Origin: Borrelia maritima
GTDB lineage: Bacteria; Spirochaetota; Spirochaetia; Borreliales; Borreliaceae
Length of the DNA: 64,000 nt
Assembly: GCF_008931845.1 (NCBI RefSeq)
Contig: NZ_CP044535.1
Location: 124,001-188,000, forward strand
Direction of reading: 5' to 3'
Shown here: positions 56,626 to 64,000 of the stretch, piece after piece
Position numbering within the stretch: position 1 is the first letter of the stretch
How the letters are laid out: each line of letters begins with the position of its first letter
Notes under the pieces: generated by a model
What the model saw: only the letters and a program-made list of their open reading frames with translations
What the model was told of the DNA's origin: nothing
Database searches by the model: none
Program-made: the position numbers and the translations under genes

Positions 56626-58020
56626 TTATTTCCCCAAACAAAAATTCTTAAACATATTGTCAAGAACATCTTCACTACTAACTTCTCCTGTTATCTCTCC
56701 CAAACAATTAATAACTTCATAAGCATCAAATGACAACATATCATAACTTACTTGGCGATCAATTTTGCTCAATAAATCCAAAATCAAAGAATAAGCTTTC
56801 TCTAAAAGTTGCATTTGCCGTTTTGATGATATTATTATATCATCAAAACCAATTTCTACTCTCTCATAAGAGATTAATGTCTTTATTTTGTCATAAAGAA
56901 TATCTATCCCTTCCAAATTTTTAGTACTAATCATTATTAAATTTGAAGAATTCAATACATTTAAACGAACAAATTCCTCAGTAGATTTATTTATCTTTAA
57001 ATCTATCTTATTTAAAACAAACAATATTTTACTATTAGATTTATTTGAATCAATAAATAAGAAATCATCTTTTGTTAAATTTGAACTAACATCGATCACA
57101 TAAATTACTAAAGATGCTTCTTTTATTAAAGAATTGCTTTTCTCAATTCCCAATCTCTCAACAAAATTGTCAGCATCTCTAAGTCCTGCTGTATCAAAAA
57201 GATTAAATAAAATGCCATCAAGCTCAAAACTTGCTTCAATATAATCTCTTGTAGTCCCAGGATATGAAGAAACAATTGATCTATCTTTTTTGAGAAACAA
57301 ATTAAATAGCGAAGACTTCCCAGCATTAACAGACCCTGCTAAAACCAAAGTAACACCGTGATCAATTTTTTCATAAACCTTATAAGAATTAATTAATTTT
57401 TGAAGCTCGGTCTTGCTACTTAAAATTAAATCAAAAGGAATATTAACCTCATGCTCATCAACTTCATAATCAAGATAAACACTAACAGCTGAGAGAAAAT
57501 TTAAAATACATTTTTTTATTGTGTCTATTTTAGCAAATAAAGCTCCAGAAAGTTTATTAACTGCAAGAGAATAAGTTTTATTGGTCTTGGCAAAAATAAT
57601 CTCATGAATCGCTTCTGCCTTTGTAAGATCAATTTTTTTAGCAAGAAATGCACGTAAAGTAAATTCGCCAGGCTCAGCCATTCTAAACCCACTTTTTAAA
57701 AACAAATCTATAATCTTTTTAATCCCAATCAAAGAACCGTGTGCTATAACTTCAACAGCATCTTGACCAGTAAAGCTCTTTGGTGCTCTATATAAACACA
57801 CAACAACTTCATCTACCTTACAATTATTCTCATTATCTAATATATAACCGTAATGAATCGTATTCCCGGATGCTGAATTAAGAGCTGTATGATTTGAAAA
57901 GATTTTAGAAAATTTAGAAATAGAAGAAATACCACTGCTACGAATCACACATAAAGCACTACTTAAAAAAGGGGTTGCAAGAGCTACAATGTCATCATCT
58001 CTCTCAAAAAGCTTACTCAT
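56626..58020 (-). CDS. mnmE: tRNA modification GTPase MnmE
   Basis: 464 residues. N-terminal folate-binding domain ([35 protein letters not shown]), GTPase domain inserted in helices with G1 [12 protein letters not shown]3 DTAGLRD and G4 NKID, and the C-terminal catalytic CLGK. Partner of MnmG. Start ATG at 58020 has no ribosome-binding site; TATAAT lies 11-16 bases upstream, so the leader would be only about four bases. Confidence 0.95.
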   Translation of the reverse strand: MSKLFERDDDIVALATPFLSSALCVIRSSGISSISKFSKIFSNHTALNSASGNTIHYGYILDNENNCKVDEVVVCLYRAPKSFTGQDAVEVIAHGSLIGIKKIIDLFLKSGFRMAEPGEFTLRAFLAKKIDLTKAEAIHEIIFAKTNKTYSLAVNKLSGALFAKIDTIKKCILNFLSAVSVYLDYEVDEHEVNIPFDLILSSKTELQKLINSYKVYEKIDHGVTLVLAGSVNAGKSSLFNLFLKKDRSIVSSYPGTTRDYIEASFELDGILFNLFDTAGLRDADNFVERLGIEKSNSLIKEASLVIYVIDVSSNLTKDDFLFIDSNKSNSKILFVLNKIDLKINKSTEEFVRLNVLNSSNLIMISTKNLEGIDILYDKIKTLISYERVEIGFDDIIISSKRQMQLLEKAYSLILDLLSKIDRQVSYDMLSFDAYEVINCLGEITGEVSSEDVLDNMFKNFCLGK

Positions 58021-58030
58021 ACTTTAATGT

Positions 58031-58036
58031 ATTATA
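58031..58036 (-). promoter_or_regulatory. Minus-10 element of the mnmE-mnmG-rsmG operon
   Basis: TATAAT on the minus strand ending 10 bases before the ATG. The minus-35 region is weak. Predicted leader of about four bases. Confidence 0.4.
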
Positions 58037-58060
58037 ACATAATTAAAAGACAGAATTGAT

Positions 58061-58089
58061 TTGTAAATATATTTATAATAGCTTATAAT
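58061..58089 (+). promoter_or_regulatory. Sigma70 promoter of the flgN-flgK-flgL-fliW-csrA operon
   Basis: TTGTAA (58061-58066), exactly 17 bases, then TATAAT (58084-58089). Start near 58096 gives a leader of about seven bases. Sigma70 control of flagellar genes is known in Borrelia. Confidence 0.6.
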
Positions 58090-58102
58090 TAATTTTATAA
58101 AA

Positions 58103-58597
58103 ATGAAAACAAAACTTGAAATTGAACTAAAAGAAGTTTTAGAAAAAGAAATTCTCTTAGTAGAAGAAATATATAGATTATACTTGAAAATAAAAGAAAC
58201 TATTGAAAATAAAAATGAAGTAGAACTTAAAGAGATTGCAACCAAAACAAAAATATCACTTGAAAGTTTTAAAGAAATTGAAAGCAAAAGAGACGAAATT
58301 TGGAAAAAATTTACCAAAAATGAAAACTTTGGGTCAACTTACGAAGCTGTAGAAAAATTGACTACAATTTACAAAAAAGAAATATACGAATACCTACACA
58401 AATTAAAAATTGGAATACTTAATATCAAAAATTTAAACTACATAATACAAAACTATGTAAATACATCCCTTGATATGTTAGCAATAATATTTCAAGATAT
58501 TCAAGAAAGTGTAGAAAATGTAACTTACAAAAACCCTTACGGGCCAAAGCTTGGACGCTTAAACGAAGCTTCCATTTTAATAAATAAAAAACTTTAA
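58103..58597 (+). CDS. flgN: FlgN-like chaperone for hook-associated proteins
   Basis: 164 residues, almost entirely helical, acidic and lysine-rich coiled-coil, ending [19 protein letters not shown], which resembles the FlgN C-terminus that binds FlgK and FlgL. It lies directly before flgK. FlgN keeps hook-filament junction proteins unfolded for export. Sequence identity to characterised FlgN is low, so the call rests on fold pattern and position. No Shine-Dalgarno before the ATG. Confidence 0.65.
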   Translation: MKTKLEIELKEVLEKEILLVEEIYRLYLKIKETIENKNEVELKEIATKTKISLESFKEIESKRDEIWKKFTKNENFGSTYEAVEKLTTIYKKEIYEYLHKLKIGILNIKNLNYIIQNYVNTSLDMLAIIFQDIQESVENVTYKNPYGPKLGRLNEASILINKKL

Positions 58598-58608
58598 AGG
58601 AGTTTAGA

Positions 58609-60492
58609 GTGGATTCAACATTCTCGGGAATAGAAATTGGCAAAAGAAGTTTATTTGCACACAAAGATGCTATGAATACAGTTGGTCACAATTTATCCAA
58701 TGCTACAAAGCCTGGGTATTCAAGGCAAAGAGTAACAATGAAAACCGAAATTCCTCTTTATGCTCCGCAATTAAACAGAGCTAAAAAGCAAGGACAATTG
58801 GGCCAAGGAATTGTGGTTCAATCTATAGACAGAGTAAAAGATGAACTACTTAACACAAGAATCATTGAAGAATCACACCGACTAGGATATTGGACTTCAC
58901 AAGACAAGTTCATATCAATGTTAGAAGATGTTTATAACGAACCCGAAGATCAATCAATAAGAAAAAGATTAAATGATTTTTGGGAAAGTTGGCACGATTT
59001 GGCAAATCAACCACAAGGTTTAGCAGAAAGAAAAATAATTCTAGAAAGGGGTAAATCTTTTTGTGAATCAATAAGAAGTAGATTCCATTCGCTTGAAAGA
59101 ATTTACATAATGGCAAACGATGAAATAAAAATTACAACTGATGAGGCAAACAATTACATTAGAAATATTGCAAATCTTAATAAACAAATTTCAAAATCTC
59201 AAGCAATGAAAGACAATCCAAATGACTTAATGGATGCAAGAGATTTAATGGTCGAAAAATTGGGCAATTTAATAAGCATATCAATTGAAAACAAACAAGA
59301 TCCCAATGAATTTCTAATTCACTCAGAAGGAAGACACCTTGTACAAGGTTCAATTGCTAATGAATTTAAACTAGAAGCTACAAACGGACCTACCAGGACT
59401 AGATGGAACATTCTATGGGCAAATAATGACAAAGTTCACCTTAAAACGGGAAAACTGGGATCTTTGCTTGACATAAGAGATGAAGAGGTTAAAAATGAAA
59501 TCAATGAAATAAATAATATGGCTGCCAACATTATAGAGATTGTTAACGAAATACACGAAACAGGATATGGAATGGACAAAAAAAATGGAAGGGGCTTTTT
59601 TGCTCAAGAACTAAAGCTAACCGATGATCGAGGCCGGTATGATACTAACGGAAAAGGCCAATTTGATTCTGTTCATATTTTCAAAATTAATAGCACAAAC
59701 GAAATATTCCCAGAAGAAAAATTGGGATTTTACGGAACTCTTAAATTTGAGGCTACAAATAGCAATGAAATTATAGAAATACCTTACAATGCTCCAGACA
59801 CAGTTCAAGATGTTATAAATAAAATAAACAATTCCAACGCACAAGTTACAGCAAGAATTAACTCAGAAGGCAAGCTTGAAATCAAAGCAGTTAAAGAACA
59901 AGAAGATGAGAACATAACATTTAGAATAAAATATATAGAAGATTCTGGATTATTCCTAACAAAATATACAGGAATATTAAATGCATCTGGACCTGAAGGG
60001 GCTTATGATTATAGAAATGTTAACACAACAGACAAGTTAACGCCTAGCTCCAATTATTCGATAACGCCTCTAAAAAATCCTGCAGCATGGATAAAAGTTG
60101 CAGACACAATAGACTTAGATCCTTCAAAAATAACAGCGGGAATTAAAAATCCAACAAATGAAGTATCTACTGGAGATAACCAAGCAGCGCTGAGAATCTC
60201 CTCTTTTGGAAATTATCAGATCATGATCGGTAAAAATTTAACACTAAATGATTACTTTGCAAATACAGCATCGAATATTGCAATAAAAGGGCAAATATCA
60301 GAAATTACAAAAGAAAGCCAATCTCAAATATTAAAAGATTTAACAGATCTAAGAATGTCTATTTCTGGGGTAAATAAAGATGAAGAACTTGCAAACATGA
60401 TAGAATTTCAACAAGCATTTATTGCAGCAAGTAAATTTATCGCTGTTTCTACCGAATTAATAGACACAGTAATAAATAAAATGGGAGTATAA
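58609..60492 (+). CDS. flgK: Flagellar hook-associated protein FlgK (HAP1)
   Basis: 627 residues. N-terminal motif [21 protein letters not shown] then [16 protein letters not shown], typical of hook-filament junction proteins, and the C-terminal helical [20 protein letters not shown]. It joins hook to filament with FlgL. GTG start at 58609 preceded by AAAGGAG. Third base of the operon spacing to flgL is a 2-base gap. Confidence 0.95.
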   Translation: MDSTFSGIEIGKRSLFAHKDAMNTVGHNLSNATKPGYSRQRVTMKTEIPLYAPQLNRAKKQGQLGQGIVVQSIDRVKDELLNTRIIEESHRLGYWTSQDKFISMLEDVYNEPEDQSIRKRLNDFWESWHDLANQPQGLAERKIILERGKSFCESIRSRFHSLERIYIMANDEIKITTDEANNYIRNIANLNKQISKSQAMKDNPNDLMDARDLMVEKLGNLISISIENKQDPNEFLIHSEGRHLVQGSIANEFKLEATNGPTRTRWNILWANNDKVHLKTGKLGSLLDIRDEEVKNEINEINNMAANIIEIVNEIHETGYGMDKKNGRGFFAQELKLTDDRGRYDTNGKGQFDSVHIFKINSTNEIFPEEKLGFYGTLKFEATNSNEIIEIPYNAPDTVQDVINKINNSNAQVTARINSEGKLEIKAVKEQEDENITFRIKYIEDSGLFLTKYTGILNASGPEGAYDYRNVNTTDKLTPSSNYSITPLKNPAAWIKVADTIDLDPSKITAGIKNPTNEVSTGDNQAALRISSFGNYQIMIGKNLTLNDYFANTASNIAIKGQISEITKESQSQILKDLTDLRMSISGVNKDEELANMIEFQQAFIAASKFIAVSTELIDTVINKMGV

Positions 60493-60494
60493 GT

Positions 60495-61769
60495 ATGATA
60501 AATAGAGTAAGCCATCCATTAACATATGAAAATTTTAAAACCTCTGTAGCAGATCAAGAGTCTAAAATTACAAAGCTTTTAGAAAACTTATACAAAGGCG
60601 GAAAAAGGATTGTTAAACTAAGAAACGATCCAACGGGAGTTACTCACGCAATAAGACTAGATAACGACATATTCAAGCTGAATGTATACATAAAAAATAT
60701 TGGCATTTCTAAAAGCAAACTAAGGTATACAGAAGGTTACTTACAATCTCTTACAAATATTTTAACAAGGGCTAAAGAAATTGCCATTCAAGGAGCAAGC
60801 GGAACTTACGAAGCAGATGACAAAAAAATGATATCCAAAGAAGTAAATGCGCTACTAGAAGATGCTATTGCAATAGCAAACGCTAAAGGGCCTGATGGAT
60901 ACAGCATATTCTCAGGAACCAAAATTGATAGCGAAGCATTTAAAGTAACCAGAGAAAACAAAATAAGTAAAATAAGCAAAGACGGTGAAGGTCCCCAAAT
61001 AATCAAAGTGGAATACAACGGAAACCAAGCTGAAAAGGAAACAGAAGTATACAATGAAATACATATATCAAATAATTATCCTGGAAATAAAATATTTTTC
61101 TTGCAAAATCAAAATATTATCTCATCAACAAACACTACTGGGTTTACTGTAAAAGAAAATACAAAAATTTATATTGACAATGTTGAAATAGGACTAACAG
61201 CAGGAGATACTGCTCTTGACATTGTTGCAAAAATTAATGAATCCTCAGCACCTGTTGAAGCAAGTATTGATCCAGTTTTAAACTCATTATCTATTAAAAC
61301 TACAACCCCACACCAAATTTGGATAACAGAAGCAAAAGAATCAAATGTTTTACAAACACTTGGAATACTTACTAAAAACAATGACACCAAATTGCCTCCT
61401 TACAACCTTTCTAGCAGCACAGAAGTTAGAGGTAGGTCTATTTTCGATGCACTTATTGAACTTAGAGACACTCTTTACAACAATAAAGAAGAGCTTGTTG
61501 GAAGTAGAAGTCTGGCAGAAATTGATGAGAGCTTAAAAAGATTACTTACATCGGTTGCAGATCTTGGAGCAAAGGAAAATAGACTTGATAGAAGCTATGA
61601 AAGAATAAGCAAAGAAACCGCAGACATGAAAGAAGACATGGTCCAATACACCGATCTTGACGTAACAAAAGCAATAACTAATTTAAATATGACAAGCCTA
61701 GCTTATCAAGTATCTTTAGGAATCTCTGCTAAAATAATGCAAACAACTTTATTAGATTTTATAAAATAG
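60495..61769 (+). CDS. flgL: Flagellar hook-filament junction protein FlgL (HAP3)
   Basis: 424 residues. Starts [22 protein letters not shown] with flagellin-like N-terminal helices ([20 protein letters not shown]) and a C-terminal flagellin-like helix ([20 protein letters not shown]). The middle, a beta-rich insertion, includes [16 protein letters not shown] precedes the ATG. Partner of FlgK. Confidence 0.94.
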   Translation: MINRVSHPLTYENFKTSVADQESKITKLLENLYKGGKRIVKLRNDPTGVTHAIRLDNDIFKLNVYIKNIGISKSKLRYTEGYLQSLTNILTRAKEIAIQGASGTYEADDKKMISKEVNALLEDAIAIANAKGPDGYSIFSGTKIDSEAFKVTRENKISKISKDGEGPQIIKVEYNGNQAEKETEVYNEIHISNNYPGNKIFFLQNQNIISSTNTTGFTVKENTKIYIDNVEIGLTAGDTALDIVAKINESSAPVEASIDPVLNSLSIKTTTPHQIWITEAKESNVLQTLGILTKNNDTKLPPYNLSSSTEVRGRSIFDALIELRDTLYNNKEELVGSRSLAEIDESLKRLLTSVADLGAKENRLDRSYERISKETADMKEDMVQYTDLDVTKAITNLNMTSLAYQVSLGISAKIMQTTLLDFIK

Positions 61770-61770
61770 A

Positions 61771-62163
61771 ATGATAAATGAAAAAAGTATAGGATTTGAT
61801 TTCCCCGAAGGAATACTTGGATTTGAAAACATTAAAAAATTTACAATAAAAGACTCTAAATATAAGCCTTTTTCTATTATGCAATCCATTAATAAAGACG
61901 TGAGCTTTTTAGTGACATCTCCTTTTAATTTTTTAAGTGAATACTTACCAGATATCCAGGAAAAAGATTGGCTTGACATTAAAGCAAAAGAAGAAGATGA
62001 AAAAGTTATATTATGCATAATTAATATGCACGTTAATGATTATAAAGACATTACAGCTAACCTAAAAGCACCAATAATAATAAACAAAAAAAAATTACTT
62101 GGAAAGCAAGCCATATGCATAAATGAAAAATACTCGTTACACCATAAAGTTTTCAAGGAATAA
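61771..62163 (+). CDS. fliW: FliW flagellar assembly factor
   Basis: 130 residues. [18 protein letters not shown] and [20 protein letters not shown] match FliW. FliW binds CsrA and flagellin as an antagonist switch that couples flagellin level to translation (established in Bacillus and studied in Borrelia). The gene starts one base after flgL and ends two bases before csrA; no Shine-Dalgarno is clear. Confidence 0.92.
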   Translation: MINEKSIGFDFPEGILGFENIKKFTIKDSKYKPFSIMQSINKDVSFLVTSPFNFLSEYLPDIQEKDWLDIKAKEEDEKVILCIINMHVNDYKDITANLKAPIIINKKKLLGKQAICINEKYSLHHKVFKE

Positions 62164-62165
62164 AG

Positions 62166-62411
62166 ATGCTAGTATTGTCAAGAAAGATAAATGAAAGTAT
62201 TAAAATAAACTCTAACATTGAAGTTTTAATATTAGAGATAAAAAAGGATACTGTTAAAATAGCAATTAAGGCTCCTGCAAACATTAAAATATTTAGATCT
62301 GAAATTTATGAATTTATTATAGAAGAAAATAAAAAATCAATACTAAAAGACAAGCACAATATAAGCAAAATTAAAAAACTATTCAGTCATTATTTTAAGA
62401 ATGAAAATTAA
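62166..62411 (+). CDS. csrA: Carbon storage regulator CsrA
   Basis: 81 residues. [24 protein letters not shown] and the [19 protein letters not shown] strand match CsrA, with conserved early Arg6 and the later RSE motif (Arg43 region). It binds GGA motifs in mRNA leaders and represses translation; in B. burgdorferi FlaB is reported as a target. SD AAGGAA precedes the ATG. The 3' end overlaps tsaB by 17 bases. Confidence 0.95.
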   Translation: MLVLSRKINESIKINSNIEVLILEIKKDTVKIAIKAPANIKIFRSEIYEFIIEENKKSILKDKHNISKIKKLFSHYFKNEN

Positions 62412-63048
62412 CTTCCGCATCACTTTGCCTTATGTAAAGAGGCCCTGAAAAAATATTATCACTTTTACGATTTTTTAAATATTTAGCTATCCCAAGTTCT
62501 GTTAAAATTTTTCCAAATGAACTTAAATTTTCAATAATTTTAAATTTATAATTAAATTCTTTACAAACATCCTCAAGATTATTTCCAACAAGCACTGAAT
62601 TTACATCAGCCCGATTTAGATATTCAAACAAATCTTCCTTGGATAAACATAAAATCTTCCCCGCCAATTCACAATTTTTATAATGCCCCAAAAAATATTT
62701 ACCAGCAGTAAAAGTTAACACGATTGCGCTAGAATTGTTTTTAACCAAGTTTGCAAAAACATCTAATGTGGAAATATTAACAAAAGGAATACATAGACCC
62801 AAAGCAAGGCCTTTAACAAAACTTAAACTAATTCTAAGGCCAGTAAAAGAACCAGGTCCACAAGAATTTACAATTAATTTAATTTGATTAAGATCAATGT
62901 TATTTTTAATTACAAAATCATTAAAAATTTTTGGAATACTAAAATTAAAATTTGACTTAAGCTCAACCAATGAAAAATCCTTATTGTCAATAATACAATA
63001 AACTATTAATGCTTTATATGAATATTCAAACGCAAGCACATTAATCAT
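62395..63048 (-). CDS. tsaB: tRNA threonylcarbamoyladenosine biosynthesis protein TsaB
   Basis: 217 residues with an ASKHA-type fold: [18 protein letters not shown], the motif [23 protein letters not shown] (about 63-85). TsaB partners TsaD and TsaE to make t6A37 of ANN-decoding tRNAs. Its ATG overlaps the tsaE stop; the 3' end overlaps csrA on the opposite strand. Residues differ from active-site motifs of TsaD, as expected. Confidence 0.92.
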   Translation of the reverse strand: MINVLAFEYSYKALIVYCIIDNKDFSLVELKSNFNFSIPKIFNDFVIKNNIDLNQIKLIVNSCGPGSFTGLRISLSFVKGLALGLCIPFVNISTLDVFANLVKNNSSAIVLTFTAGKYFLGHYKNCELAGKILCLSKEDLFEYLNRADVNSVLVGNNLEDVCKEFNYKFKIIENLSSFGKILTELGIAKYLKNRKSDNIFSGPLYIRQSDAEVNFHS

Positions 63049-63454
63049 TAAATTCTACAACCCTTCCCGAACCAACTATTTTAAAAGCCAAAGAAAATAA
63101 TCTGTCTTTTGGAATAATGCTTAAAGCAATTTGTGGCCATTCAATAGCAATAATTGAGTCGCGATCCATAAGTATTTCCAATCCTCCAATAAGTTCAAAT
63201 TCTTCTAAAGAAAAAACACGATATAGATCAATGTGATAAAACTTAAAATCTACAAAATCATAAACATTAACAATGTTGTAAGTTGGACTTGTAAAATAAG
63301 AAATACCAAGATTGAAAGCAAGCCCCTTTAAAAAACTAGTTTTTCCAGATCCCATATCACCACTTAAAACAAATATTTTACCAATTGGCAAAGGATAAAA
63401 AAAAGATTTGGAAAAATTTATCATTTTTTTTTCTGATTTAAATTCTAAAATCAA
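63041..63454 (-). CDS. tsaE: tRNA threonylcarbamoyladenosine biosynthesis ATPase TsaE
   Basis: 137 residues. Walker A VLSGDMGSGKTSFLKGLA (about 31-48), FTSPTYNIVNVY, and the HIDLYR motif then IIAIEWPQIAL. ATPase of the t6A complex. Adjacent genes tsaB and the unknown small gene overlap by 4-8 bases on each side. Confidence 0.94.
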   Translation of the reverse strand: MILEFKSEKKMINFSKSFFYPLPIGKIFVLSGDMGSGKTSFLKGLAFNLGISYFTSPTYNIVNVYDFVDFKFYHIDLYRVFSLEEFELIGGLEILMDRDSIIAIEWPQIALSIIPKDRLFSLAFKIVGSGRVVEFND

Positions 63455-63711
63455 GGAAGCTTACCTTTAAATTCCAAATCAATTACATGCCTTTTAATTG
63501 CAACCATTAACTTTAAAACAGGATAATTTAAAAGATCTATAAAATCAATAGTAACATGCTTTTCTCCTAAGGGTGTTACCTCAATTATAAACTTTACTTT
63601 TTTGATTTCTAAGGTGCCATTATACCTATAAACAACATCAGCAAAATATACATTTCTATAATAAATAAAACTCTCTTGCTTTTCGATATTATTAAGAGAA
63701 ATAAGCTGCAC
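63451..63711 (-). CDS. Small conserved-position protein, unknown
   Basis: 86 residues from GTG at 63711 with AAGGA 7 bases upstream. Alternating strand pattern with a charged core (RYNGTLEIKKVKFIIEVTP, HVTIDFIDLLNYPVLKLMVAI), no signal peptide, perhaps a small alpha/beta protein. It overlaps tsaE by 4 bases (ATGA-like coupling), so it probably shares the message with the t6A genes. No family recognised. Confidence 0.65.
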   Translation of the reverse strand: MQLISLNNIEKQESFIYYRNVYFADVVYRYNGTLEIKKVKFIIEVTPLGEKHVTIDFIDLLNYPVLKLMVAIKRHVIDLEFKGKLP

Positions 63712-63923
63712 AGCAATATCCTTAAAATAAATTAAACTCCCAAAAAGCCAACATAAGAATATTTTTATTTAGCGCTATTTTTCAAGGCGGAATTTTTATT
63801 CTTAACCTCTGAGTTGCTTTTGGCTACCATTGACTAAAAATATTCAAATTCCTAAATTTAATGAGATGTCGCAAAAAAATAACTCTAATTCTTAAAATTG
63901 AACCTCCCAGGAGTTGTGATTTT
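63712..63923. other. 212-base gap between rplT and the small gene
   Basis: No tRNA and no strong hairpin. An AACTC/GAGTT inverted repeat followed by seven T on the minus strand just after rplT may be a weak terminator. A 21-codon frame (63765-63830) lacks a ribosome-binding site. Confidence 0.4.
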
Positions 63924-64000
63924 TTATCTTCTTATCTCTAAAACAATTTTTTTAAAAGCTTCAACATCTTCAATCGCCAAATTAGACAAAATTTTTCTAT
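63924..64000 (-). CDS. rplT: 50S ribosomal protein L20 (3' end only)
   Basis: The last 24 codons before a TAA stop at 63924-63926 read RKILSNLAIEDVEAFKKIVL followed by EIRR, matching the C-terminus of L20 (RKxLxxLAxxDxxAF). L20 binds 23S rRNA and in some bacteria represses its own operon. The start is outside the window. Confidence 0.85.
   Translation of the reverse strand, partial: RKILSNLAIEDVEAFKKIVLEIRR

Noticed and set aside
56624..56641. ATG at 56641 as mnmG start
   Set aside because: Lies inside mnmE and before the GGGGAAA site; family N-terminus begins at the ATG at 56623.
58024..58317. Minus-strand frame of 97 codons opposite flgN
   Set aside because: Antisense to the coiled-coil codons of flgN; composition (Ser/Phe/Ile) is that of a reversed Lys/Glu-rich gene.
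63765..63830. 21-codon minus-strand frame MVAKSNSEVKNK...
   Set aside because: No ribosome-binding site and no similarity; too short to support.
1..64000. tRNA, rRNA, CRISPR, insertion sequence, prophage or riboswitch
   Set aside because: Gaps were read by eye on both strands; no cloverleaf, regular spacer array, transposase or known riboswitch core was seen.

Overview
The window is a piece of the linear chromosome of a Lyme-group spirochaete (Borrelia/Borreliella burgdorferi sensu lato). Evidence seen directly: very AT-rich DNA; a FlaB flagellin with the Borrelia-type short Ala/Pro/Gln-rich centre; a BesABC-type RND efflux operon; a roughly 900-residue GreA; and several lipoproteins with spirochaete-style lipoboxes. 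The gene order matches what I remember of B. burgdorferi B31 from about BB0128 to BB0188. BB numbers given here are recalled from gene order and were not checked; I do not commit to a species.

Layout. 1-6682: minus-strand operon (TPR protein, greA, recA, scpA-like, rluB, cmk) behind a good sigma70 promoter. 6767-13224: a TPR membrane protein and a PASTA-bearing penicillin-binding protein on plus, hisS and an acyl-CoA synthetase on minus. 13533-19292: besC-besA-besB plus a small PII-like protein. 19397-22587: yidD and the proV-proW-proX glycine betaine/proline transporter. 22681-25907: fliD and flaB with a strong terminator. 26071-28109: nagA-nagB. 28172-31498: sodA and secA. 31524-36396: surface and envelope genes (lipoproteins, membrane proteins, a pair of paralogous exported proteins) and alr. 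36388-44612: a YD-like repeat protein, a 55-residue small protein, a large protein of unknown function, a Na/Ca exchanger, a glycosidase-like protein and malQ. 44717-46698: an OmpA-domain protein, dksA and infA. 46747-54075: a seven-gene MoxR/DUF58/VWA/TPR/BatD (aerotolerance type) operon. 54135-58036: mnmE-mnmG-rsmG. 58061-62411: flagellar operon flgN-flgK-flgL-fliW-csrA. 62395-64000: tsaB-tsaE, a small unknown gene and the 3' end of rplT.

The genes serve core information processing (recA, greA, dksA, infA, rplT, hisS, tRNA modification), envelope and efflux, periplasmic flagella with their CsrA/FliW control, amino-sugar and maltodextrin use, and lipoproteins. Most genes run on the minus strand in tightly packed, often overlapping operons. 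I found no tRNA or rRNA gene, CRISPR array, insertion sequence or prophage. Ribosome-binding sites move many starts inward from the longest open frame (hisS, nagA, infA, mnmG, moxR, batA, batB, the exchanger), and outward to a probable AUU codon for besC.

Most worth a second look: a glycine where RecA normally has its catalytic glutamate; the likely AUU start of besC; a PII-like gene attached to the efflux operon; non-canonical proton-relay residues in BesB; a cluster of TTGAT dyads between two divergent genes; a GC-rich stem-loop in a lipoprotein leader; and several promoters whose predicted transcript starts at or within a few bases of the start codon.
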